Assembly: GCA_020426065.1 (NCBI GenBank)
Contig: JAGQQT010000237.1
Coordinates: forward strand, 1-6,513
Reading direction: 5' to 3'
Source of the DNA: Planctomycetaceae bacterium
Lineage (GTDB): Bacteria; Planctomycetota; Planctomycetia; Planctomycetales; Planctomycetaceae
Length of the DNA stretch: 6,513 nt
Shown: piece after piece, positions 1 to 6,060 of the stretch
Layout of the letters: every line of letters starts with the position of its first letter
Position numbering within the stretch: the stretch's first letter is position 1
Notes under the pieces: generated by a model
Seen by the model: the letters and a program-made list of their open reading frames with translations, nothing else
Database searches by the model: none
Told to the model about the DNA's origin: nothing
Made by a program: the position numbers and the translations under genes

Positions 1-2006
1 AGGTCTCCACACGAAAGACATTGACTCCGGTCTTTGACAACGAAGGCATGCGTCCAGCGGTCGGCAACGAGTTTCTGTTGTCTCGCCATTTGCCGGACGA
101 CATGCAAGGCCAATTCATTTACGCCTGTGTGATCAACATGCACGGAATGCCCCGCTTTGAAGTGGGAGACGAACCAGGCACTGCAGGCTTTGCAGGAAAA
201 CGGATTGAAGACCTCCTCAGTTCCACCGACAACTTCTTCCGCCCGGTGGATCCGCAATTCGGTCCGGATGGAGCCCTGTGGTTTGGGGACTGGTGTAATG
301 CCCTCATTGGACACATGCAGTATTCCCAGCGCGACCCCAATCGAGACCATGTTCATGGTCGTATTTACCGTTTGGTTTACCCGCAGAAAGAACTGCTCAA
401 GCCGGAACTGCAGTTTGAAAAATCGATTCCCGAACTGTTGAATCAGCTCGCTGCTTACGAACTTCGCACCCGATACCGTGCTCGCCGTGAATTGCGTCGT
501 CGCGATGAGGCAGAGGTTTTGCAGGCAGTCAAAGCCTGGTTGCCAGCCGATGCCTCCCCAGAGTTATTGTGTGAGGCAATGTGGATTCAGGAAGGATTCC
601 GCAAGGTAGATCCTGCTCTGATTGAAAAACTGCTCAGCTGTGATGACTTCCACGCTCGCGCAGCGGCGGTGCATACGGTCTGCAATGAGTCTCTCCGTTA
701 TCCGGATGTCATGGCCGTATATCGTCGAGCGATTGCCGATGAGCATCCTCGTGTTCGACTGGAATCGCTGCGTGGTTTGAGTTGGGTGCAGACGCCGGAA
801 GCGGCCGAAGTCGCGCTCACCGTCATCGAAAAGCCGCTCGATTACTGGATTGAATACACCCTCGAACACACTCTGCACGCATTGAAACCGGTCGTGGATC
901 CGGTGGAGCAGCAGGGACAGTTCCTGGTCAATGGATCCGAGCGGGCCCGGAACTATTATCGGGATTACAAGTTTGCCAGTGGCCCAGGCGGAAAAGCCGT
1001 TCAGCCTCTGAAGGAAGCAGAGGATGTGGATCTTCCAGTGGCCAAACGGAATGCCGCCATTAAGACTCTTGCCGGAGTCCGAGGTGGAGTCGCGAAACAG
1101 GGAGTGGTTGTGTTTGACCGTGTCTGTTCGGGATGCCATCAGGTGCAGGATCGCGGCAAAGCATTTGGTCCGAAACTGGATGGGATCGGTTCTCGATACG
1201 ACCGGGAAAACCTGATCCGTCACATTCTGTTGCCGAACGAAAAAATCGCCAAAGGCTTCGAAACCGTTCAACTGGTCACCGTTGACGGGGAAATCTTTAC
1301 CGGCTTCATTCTCAATGAGACTCCAACTGAGCTGACTCTCGGCGTGGCGACTCAGGATGGTAAAGGGAAGCAGGAAGTGATCAAGAAAGAGGACATTGAG
1401 CTGCGGAAGGATCTGAAAGCCAGTTCGATGCCTGAAGGCTTGATCAAAACGATTGCTCCCAGCGAGTTTCTGGACCTGCTGGAGTACCTCTCTGAGCAGA
1501 CCGCATTTCAGATTTCTGCTGATGGCTGGATTACGACAGCCTTCGCAGATGTCGGCGAAATTCGCACGCACGGTCCCTGGCAGGAAATCTCACGGGATGC
1601 CGAACTGCAGCTGGGTGAAAACTTCCCGGATAACTGGCGGAAAGACGCCCATCTGCTGTTAAGTGCCGTTGACCCGACGACACGGGAATTTGTCTTCCAT
1701 TCTCCGAATTCCAACTCGAAGGATCCGGCAGTTGTGATCCGGCTCGCTTCGCCCGCAACAATTGGGCACATCTCGATTCAGAACCGGCGTAATCCCCAGT
1801 TCTATGCTCGAGCGGAGGGTTTGACGGTCTGGGTTTCCGAGAATGGCACCGACTGGAAGAAAGTCTGGGCGGCCAAAGCACCGGCCGAACAATATGAAGC
1901 AGACCTCCCCGAAGGAACCAAAGGACGCTTCCTCAAAATCGGCCTGGATGGTACCGGGATCTTCCACCTGAACCAGGTGGTCGTCTACGGAAAACGGGAC
2001 AGCTGA
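1..2006 (+). CDS. PVC-type multidomain heme-binding protein (propeller / HEAT / cytochrome c / discoidin-like), 5'-truncated
   Basis: The reading frame is open from the first complete codon (3-5) to TGA at 2004-2006, giving 667 visible residues. A TTG at 21 is not a credible start, because conserved domain sequence already runs from there, so the true start lies upstream of the window. Visible domains in order: the end of a beta-propeller 'membrane-bound dehydrogenase' domain to about base 385 (SRHLPDD, FRPVDPQFGPDGALWFGDW, RDPNRDHVHGRIYRL); HEAT-like helices at about 420-900; a cytochrome c module at about 1090-1500 with heme motif CSGCH (1125-1139), FGPKLDGIG, and SMPEGL whose Met (1428-1430) is the likely axial ligand; and a C-terminal F5/8C-like beta-sandwich at about 1510-2000 (LTVWVSENGTDWKKVW). 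From family knowledge, such proteins are exported and probably oxidise sugars or related substrates, passing electrons to the heme. The substrate is unknown. The family and heme site are secure; the enzymatic role is inferred. Confidence 0.93.
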   Translation, partial: VSTRKTLTPVFDNEGMRPAVGNEFLLSRHLPDDMQGQFIYACVINMHGMPRFEVGDEPGTAGFAGKRIEDLLSSTDNFFRPVDPQFGPDGALWFGDWCNALIGHMQYSQRDPNRDHVHGRIYRLVYPQKELLKPELQFEKSIPELLNQLAAYELRTRYRARRELRRRDEAEVLQAVKAWLPADASPELLCEAMWIQEGFRKVDPALIEKLLSCDDFHARAAAVHTVCNESLRYPDVMAVYRRAIADEHPRVRLESLRGLSWVQTPEAAEVALTVIEKPLDYWIEYTLEHTLHALKPVVDPVEQQGQFLVNGSERARNYYRDYKFASGPGGKAVQPLKEAEDVDLPVAKRNAAIKTLAGVRGGVAKQGVVVFDRVCSGCHQVQDRGKAFGPKLDGIGSRYDRENLIRHILLPNEKIAKGFETVQLVTVDGEIFTGFILNETPTELTLGVATQDGKGKQEVIKKEDIELRKDLKASSMPEGLIKTIAPSEFLDLLEYLSEQTAFQISADGWITTAFADVGEIRTHGPWQEISRDAELQLGENFPDNWRKDAHLLLSAVDPTTREFVFHSPNSNSKDPAVVIRLASPATIGHISIQNRRNPQFYARAEGLTVWVSENGTDWKKVWAAKAPAEQYEADLPEGTKGRFLKIGLDGTGIFHLNQVVVYGKRDS

Positions 2007-2035
2007 TCCAGCCGTCAGGTCTGATTACCAAAATG

Positions 2036-2074
2036 AAAGCGGAGTTGTTTCTCAGAAACGACTCCGCTTTTTTT
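2036..2074 (+). terminator. Intrinsic terminator after the large heme-protein gene, possibly bidirectional
   Basis: Bases 2039-2051 pair with 2055-2067 around a three-base loop (TCA). This gives 13 consecutive pairs with one T-G wobble (2046/2060), extended by three A-T pairs at 2036-2038/2068-2070. A run of seven T (2068-2074) follows on the plus strand. It lies 30 bases past the stop of the plus-strand heme gene. The minus-strand sigma-like gene ends at 2074, right beside the hairpin. In that direction the stem is followed by TTTCATTTT, so it could also end the minus-strand transcript, probably less efficiently. Confidence 0.9.
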
Positions 2075-2634
2075 CAGACCTGGCCCATGGAAGCAACCTT
2101 ACTTTTCAGCTTGCGGATCGCCTTGTATTTTTCATCGCTCACAATGGAAGCTGTGGTTTGCAAGGTTTCGGCAATCTGCTGTGTGGTTGCTCCCTGAATT
2201 GTCTCATTGAGAATGATCTGCTGACGCTCGCTCAATTCCGGGAGGAATTGTCTCAACAGATCCCGCTGCTCTTCCAGAGTTTCACAAACCTGTTCCTGAC
2301 TGGAGGAGAGAATCGATTCTTCAGGCAAATCAGAATAGCTGCGGGTTCGACGCCAGCGCTGCAGCACACACCAGACGGCTCGATTCAGCTCTCGACGCTC
2401 ATCAGAAGTTTCTTCAGACAGAGCGGTGCCCCACTGTTCCTGTTCAAGCCTGTGCAAAAGTTCGGCGAACACCGCCTGAGTGCAATCGTAGCGATCCTGT
2501 GGGGAAACATGGGCACGTTGCCACGTTTTGGCACAATAACGCTCAATCGAATTCAGAACGGGCTGATGAGCACTGGCATCCGGGCTGAAAGCCGTTGCGG
2601 CCAGAATCAGATAAAGAGCAGCTCGATTTTGCAT
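2074..2634 (-). CDS. Divergent ECF-type (sigma-70 family) RNA polymerase sigma factor-like protein
   Basis: This 186-residue cytoplasmic protein probably binds core RNA polymerase and directs it to particular promoters. Residues about 5-98 resemble sigma region 2: helices around IERYCAKTWQRA, then DRYDCTQAVFAELLHRL (48-63), which matches the 'D-TQ-VF--L' pattern of ECF factors, and a basic, Trp-rich stretch AVWCVLQRWRR (86-96). Residues about 125-180 resemble region 4: LPELSERQQIILNETIQG, then a helix-turn-helix (TTQQIAETLQTTASIVSDEKYKAIRKL, written here across 150-176 with its key residues only partly conserved). The ATG at 2632-2634 is secure because an in-frame TAA lies two codons upstream (2638-2640). 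An AGGGG about 11 bases before the ATG is a weak ribosome site. It lies 131 bases downstream of the sulfatase on the same strand, and no anti-sigma gene is visible. The sigma-like fold is fairly clear; whether it is an active sigma factor, and its regulon, are unknown. Confidence 0.75.
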   Translation of the reverse strand: MQNRAALYLILAATAFSPDASAHQPVLNSIERYCAKTWQRAHVSPQDRYDCTQAVFAELLHRLEQEQWGTALSEETSDERRELNRAVWCVLQRWRRTRSYSDLPEESILSSSQEQVCETLEEQRDLLRQFLPELSERQQIILNETIQGATTQQIAETLQTTASIVSDEKYKAIRKLKSKVASMGQV

Positions 2635-2659
2635 CAGTTAAATGGCCCCTATGCGAAAA

Positions 2660-2671
2660 CAGGAATTCCTG
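2660..2671. repeat. 12-bp perfect palindrome upstream of the sigma-like gene
   Basis: CAGGAATTCCTG is perfectly self-complementary and lies 26 bases upstream of the sigma-like gene's ATG. It could be a dimeric operator. It could also be a weak terminator for the sulfatase transcript: on the minus strand the stem CAGG/CCTG, extended by wobble pairs, runs into TTTTC. The sequence alone does not decide between these, and chance is possible. Confidence 0.3.
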
Positions 2672-2677
2672 CCTCTA

Positions 2678-2708
2678 TTGGACCGTTTCATCGGGCAATC
2701 TCGTCCAA
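2678..2708. repeat. Inverted repeat TTGGAC / GTCCAA with 19-base spacer
   Basis: Perfect six-base arms lie at 2678-2683 and 2703-2708, in the 131-base gap between the sulfatase stop and the sigma-like start. A T-run on the minus strand (complement of 2705-2713) overlaps the outer arm. No convincing -35/-10 pair was found in this gap, so a regulatory role is speculative. Confidence 0.2.
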
Positions 2709-2765
2709 AAAAATGGATAGACCCTGAAATTTTGTAATAAGTGCGTCATTTTCGGCACAACCGAG

Positions 2766-4631
2766 CTATCTCCTGTGAACATACACATAGTATGCCCCCA
2801 GCAAATCTTGTCCTTCGGCCCCTTGGAACGTGGCCTGCAGCGAAATCGGTCCCGGCTCTAATTCCACCTCAAAACTGATGTGAGTATTGTGCACTTGCGG
2901 TTCTGCTGAGCAGGATTGCCCGTTGATTTTCAATTCCGCAGAGTGAATCGGAATCGCCGTGCCAGCAATGTAGTTCCCGTCTGTCACCTTTACAGCGGGG
3001 AGCCCGGCAGCCAATGCTTGATCCGTTTCCCGCGGCCAGCGACGCAGCTCGAATTCGTATTTCCCCTGCTCTGCAACCTCCAGATACCAGACTCCGTTCT
3101 TCCGATCTCCCCGGCGAATCTGAACCTGCTGATCAATAAACACATCCAGCCATTCGCAGGCGGTCAGCATCTGGGGGTTTTCATGTTCGCTACCGATAAT
3201 AACCCGCTGTGGTTCCCGGGCGAGTTCATGGACATCTTCCCACCAGCTTTCCAGGTGAGCACTCAACTTGCGGACGATCTCCGGATGTTGAGCAGCTACA
3301 TCATGATCCTGATGAGGGTCAGAAGACAGATCAAACAGCATCCGATTTTCGAGCAGTCGCCAGCGTTTCCACATTACCGCCGCTCCATCTCTTTGTGGAA
3401 TGGAGGGATTCTGCTTTGTGTAAGAAACTTTGAATGAGGGCATCCGACTGTAATTGATTACCAGTATCCGGTCCGGAAGCACTTCCACATCTTCCCGCAG
3501 GAGAGGAGCCAGGCTCATGCCATCCAGATCTTCAGGAACTGTATTCAGGTTGGCCAGATCTGCCAGAGTCGGGAGCAGATCCTGGACATGACACAAGCTG
3601 CTCTCTTCGCGAGGACTTCCCAGAGAACCTCCCGGCCAGCGGATCAGGCAGGGAACACGATGGCCTCCCTCCCAGAGCTGCGTCTTCTTGCCCCGCATGC
3701 CGGCATTAAAGTAGTCTTCACCCATCGTTGAACCATTGTCGGTGAGGAAAACGACAATCGTATCCTCAAACAGCTGATGCTGCCTGAGGAACTGATCGAG
3801 CTGACCGATGTTGTCATCAATGTTCGCTCCCATCGCCAGAAAGCTCACCAGGTTGTCGATTTTGTTTTGATTCAGATGCTGGACCACCTCCGGGTGAGCA
3901 GCAATCGACTGGCGAACAGGCTCCCGATACTTCTCTGGCACAAACCACGGCCAGTGAGCAGAATTGAGCGGAATGTATGCGAAAAACGGTTCGCCCTGCG
4001 GCAATGAGGCAATCCAGTTCATGGTCTCCTGAAAAAACACATCGGTGCAATAACCGGGAATCTGCTTGCGGGAACCATTCCGGATATAGGTATCGGAAAA
4101 GTAATCATTGTCCCAGAAATCCGGCACACTGTTGATATGCGAGGAAGGAAACCACAACGCTTCTTCAAAGCCGCGGTCTTCGGGACGAAAAGGATAGTTA
4201 TCCCCCAAATGCCATTTCCCAAAGATACCCGTGCGATAACCACCTTCCTGAAAAACATTCGCCATGGTTTTTAGTTCTGGACGCAGCAGGGTCCGACCAC
4301 TACTCACGTTCACCGCTCCATTGCGGAACGCATCCAGTCCGGTCATCAGTTGGCCACGAGTTGGTGTGCACATGGGCGAAACATGAAAATCGGTCAGCCG
4401 CATACTCTGTTCCGCCAGTGCATCGATCGCAGGCGTAGAAACGAGCGGATTACCATTGAAACCAAACTCGCCATACCCCTGGTCATCCGTCATAATCAGA
4501 ATCACATTTGGCCGTGCCGGTTTTTCGGCGGCCAGAAGTGCGTCATCATGCCTCCAACCAGTCAGCACTAGCATCAGGACTACAAACAACATGGAATTGA
4601 TCGAATGTTTGTTCTGATGAATAGTTCTCAT
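2766..4631 (-). CDS. Secreted sulfatase (type I, formylglycine-dependent arylsulfatase family)
   Basis: This enzyme hydrolyses sulfate esters, probably on a polysaccharide, outside the cytoplasm. I place the start at ATG 4629-4631 (621 residues), because a GGGAG ribosome site lies 8 bases upstream and a signal peptide follows directly: basic N-terminus, hydrophobic SMLFVVLMLVLTGW (13-26), likely cleavage near LLAA-EK (about 35/36). The frame stays open to 4763, but that would add 44 unlikely residues and overlap the upstream gene. Visible active-site elements: metal-binding DD (49-50); CTPTR (88-92), whose Cys becomes formylglycine; GKWH with Lys139 and His141; His226 in NSAHWPW; DN (298-299); and RGKKTQLWEGG (about Lys316). 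The catalytic domain ends near residue 455. About 150 further residues (WYLEVAEQGKYEFELRRWPRE and after) form a probable beta-rich extension. The motif ends TGL rather than the usual TGR/K. No maturase is in the window. The substrate cannot be read from the sequence. Confidence 0.95.
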   Translation of the reverse strand: MRTIHQNKHSINSMLFVVLMLVLTGWRHDDALLAAEKPARPNVILIMTDDQGYGEFGFNGNPLVSTPAIDALAEQSMRLTDFHVSPMCTPTRGQLMTGLDAFRNGAVNVSSGRTLLRPELKTMANVFQEGGYRTGIFGKWHLGDNYPFRPEDRGFEEALWFPSSHINSVPDFWDNDYFSDTYIRNGSRKQIPGYCTDVFFQETMNWIASLPQGEPFFAYIPLNSAHWPWFVPEKYREPVRQSIAAHPEVVQHLNQNKIDNLVSFLAMGANIDDNIGQLDQFLRQHQLFEDTIVVFLTDNGSTMGEDYFNAGMRGKKTQLWEGGHRVPCLIRWPGGSLGSPREESSLCHVQDLLPTLADLANLNTVPEDLDGMSLAPLLREDVEVLPDRILVINYSRMPSFKVSYTKQNPSIPQRDGAAVMWKRWRLLENRMLFDLSSDPHQDHDVAAQHPEIVRKLSAHLESWWEDVHELAREPQRVIIGSEHENPQMLTACEWLDVFIDQQVQIRRGDRKNGVWYLEVAEQGKYEFELRRWPRETDQALAAGLPAVKVTDGNYIAGTAIPIHSAELKINGQSCSAEPQVHNTHISFEVELEPGPISLQATFQGAEGQDLLGAYYVYVHRR

Positions 4632-4639
4632 GGAGTACA

Positions 4640-4644
4640 CTCCC
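4640..4644 (-). promoter_or_regulatory. Ribosome binding site fixing the sulfatase start
   Basis: On the minus strand GGGAG lies 8 bases before the ATG at 4629-4631. This spacing is right for translation initiation and supports that ATG over the upstream in-frame ATGs at 4686-4688 and 4763, which lie within the end of the preceding gene. Confidence 0.65.
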
Positions 4645-4689
4645 GTCCTGAAGAAAGCTGTGACCGAAGGGATACGATCACGATTCATT

Positions 4690-5880
4690 TCACTGGTCCT
4701 GAGATTCACCGTGGAATGGCTTCTTGCTGTTTTCCTGATGCTGCAGGAAAGCGAACAGGGCAATGATTTCCTGTTCGGTCAACTGCTCGAGCCCTCCAGC
4801 GGGCATGTTGGAGACGGAAGAAGTCTGGATCTCCTCGATTTCGCTTTGAGCAATCAGTGTCGCTTTGCCTTTGGGATCAACGATTTTGACGGAGCCCGGC
4901 TCTCCGGCGGAAAGCAGTCCAGAAATTGTTTTTCCATCTTTTGAAAGCACGGTGACGGTAGGATAGTCTTCGTGGATTTCCAGTGAGGGATAAAGGATCC
5001 CCTCGAGCAGTTCGCTTCGTTGCCGCAGTGCTCCGATGCCAGACAGATCAGGTCCAAAATTCTGGCCGATGTCACCCTTCACATGACACTTTGCACAACT
5101 TGCTTTTTCGTAAACGGCTTTCCCCTGCTCCAGCAGATCAGCCGAGTAAATGGTTTGATCCAAGGTTTTGAGGAGCGGAGCATATTTCCAACGCTGTGTT
5201 TCCGGTTCTTCCGGCCACGTGGCAGGTTGTTCTTCCGGCCATTTCTGAGCGTACCAGTTCTGGTAGAACGCGAGGTCGGCTTTCATTGCCGTTTCCGGAT
5301 CGGATTCATTCAGCCCGGTCCAGTGCCCCAGCAGTTCAATGGCAACCGGTCTCTGCTGCTCATTCAGTTGTTCAGTCTGCAGCAGGACGCGTTTGATCCA
5401 GTGGGAGTTGGTTGCCCGCTGACGATAGCGGAGCAACGCTTTCATGACCGAGACTGTCTGTTCTCCACGAGTGACTGTCAGCGAACGAATGAGAAAACGC
5501 CAGTCCTGCAGATTGGTTGGCTTGCGATAAGAGTGCAGACTGAGAGCCATGGCCGCTTCATCGCGAAACTCGGACTGATTTTCAAAAACACGGCGAACAT
5601 ATTCCAGGGCACTCTCTTCACCGGTTCCTCCCAGCAGATTGAGAATGCGGCCCCGAATGGCAGGGATGCCCGGACGCTGATCGACAGTCAGTCCATCATC
5701 AATGGCAATTAAACGGTTCAATGTCTGTGGGTCGTCAAGCTGTGTCTCCAGAGTCTCAACCTCAGCACTGAGAGCCTCAATTGAGACCACAACAACCGGA
5801 GCATTTGCAAAGGCAAAACCAGCAGGCGTCAACAGTACACAGCAAATCAGGATTAATCGGGATATTGAGGGGGAAAGCAC
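4690..5880 (-). CDS. Small secreted HEAT-like / cytochrome c protein, PVC heme-binding type
   Basis: This 396-residue exported protein probably carries one covalently bound heme and transfers electrons outside the cytoplasm. It begins with GTG (5878-5880), supported by AGAGG 7 bases upstream and by a clear signal peptide (LILICCVLLTPAGFAFA, cleavage near 26/27). No other plausible start lies before the upstream in-frame TGA (5923-5925). Residues about 35-190 are helical and HEAT-like (DEAAMALSLHSYRKP, QQRPVAIELLGHW). A linker rich in Trp, Pro and Glu (207-235) leads to the cytochrome module (about 248-382): CAKCH (262-266), NFGPDLSGIG, SGLL, and NMPAGGL with Met359 as probable axial ligand. 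It has the same module order as the C-terminal half of the large heme protein at 1-2006 but lacks the beta-propeller, so it is much shorter than most members. It ends 58 bases before the sulfatase on the same strand, which implies an operon. The partner enzyme and substrate are unknown. Confidence 0.9.
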   Translation of the reverse strand: MLSPSISRLILICCVLLTPAGFAFANAPVVVVSIEALSAEVETLETQLDDPQTLNRLIAIDDGLTVDQRPGIPAIRGRILNLLGGTGEESALEYVRRVFENQSEFRDEAAMALSLHSYRKPTNLQDWRFLIRSLTVTRGEQTVSVMKALLRYRQRATNSHWIKRVLLQTEQLNEQQRPVAIELLGHWTGLNESDPETAMKADLAFYQNWYAQKWPEEQPATWPEEPETQRWKYAPLLKTLDQTIYSADLLEQGKAVYEKASCAKCHVKGDIGQNFGPDLSGIGALRQRSELLEGILYPSLEIHEDYPTVTVLSKDGKTISGLLSAGEPGSVKIVDPKGKATLIAQSEIEEIQTSSVSNMPAGGLEQLTEQEIIALFAFLQHQENSKKPFHGESQDQ

Positions 5881-5887
5881 GTGCCAG

Positions 5888-5892
5888 CCTCT
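5888..5892 (-). promoter_or_regulatory. Ribosome binding site for the GTG-started heme protein
   Basis: AGAGG on the minus strand lies 7 bases before the GTG at 5878-5880. It supports this non-ATG start, directly after which the signal peptide begins. Confidence 0.6.
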
Positions 5893-5945
5893 GGAAAGAT
5901 GTGAATGGATATCCTGAAAACATCAAGCGATTCCGTTATGAGAAC

Positions 5946-5973
5946 ATGATCGACGATCGAGGAGAAATGTCAA
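5946..5973 (-). promoter_or_regulatory. Candidate sigma-70 promoter for the heme protein-sulfatase operon
   Basis: On the minus strand an exact TTGACA (5968-5973) is followed after 16 bases by GATCAT (5946-5951), which matches the -10 consensus at four of six positions. Transcription would start near 5939, giving a leader of about 59 bases before the GTG at 5880. The 11-base dyad GATCG-A-CGATC (5948-5958) overlaps the -10 and spacer, where a repressor could bind. It is a match by eye only, and planctomycete promoters are poorly defined. Confidence 0.35.
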
Positions 5974-6060
5974 GCTGGTGCAAAGCTGTGATGTTGGCAT
6001 CCGATTTGCAAATCTGTTCAAGAGACCCGTAAGCTCATTTTTTCCGTTTGAAACCGAAAA

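Noticed and set aside
564..1571. Long open frame of 335 codons on the minus strand
   Set aside because: It lies wholly antisense to the heme protein, whose HEAT and CxxCH motifs are unmistakable. Its own translation shows no recognisable domain, signal peptide or supported start.
2566..2634. Signal peptide at the start of the sigma-like protein
   Set aside because: There is no basic n-region followed by a long hydrophobic core. The segment continues smoothly into a helix that fits sigma region 2, and the rest of the protein is cytoplasmic in character.
2158..2727. Plus-strand open frame of 189 codons opposite the sigma-like gene
   Set aside because: Its translation shows no domain pattern, while the minus-strand frame shows sigma region 2 and 4 features and a start fixed by an upstream stop.
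4632..4763. N-terminal extension of the sulfatase to an ATG at 4763
   Set aside because: It would bury the signal peptide 44 residues inside the protein and overlap the end of the upstream gene. The ATG at 4629-4631 has a GGGAG site at correct spacing.
5020..5712. Plus-strand open frame of 230 codons opposite the small heme protein
   Set aside because: It is antisense to a gene with a signal peptide and heme motif, and its translation has no recognisable feature.
5967..6032. Possible 21-codon leader peptide before the ExoD-family gene, with AGGAG nearby
   Set aside because: AGGAG lies only two bases before the ATG, too close for normal initiation, and the peptide shows no attenuator-like codon run.
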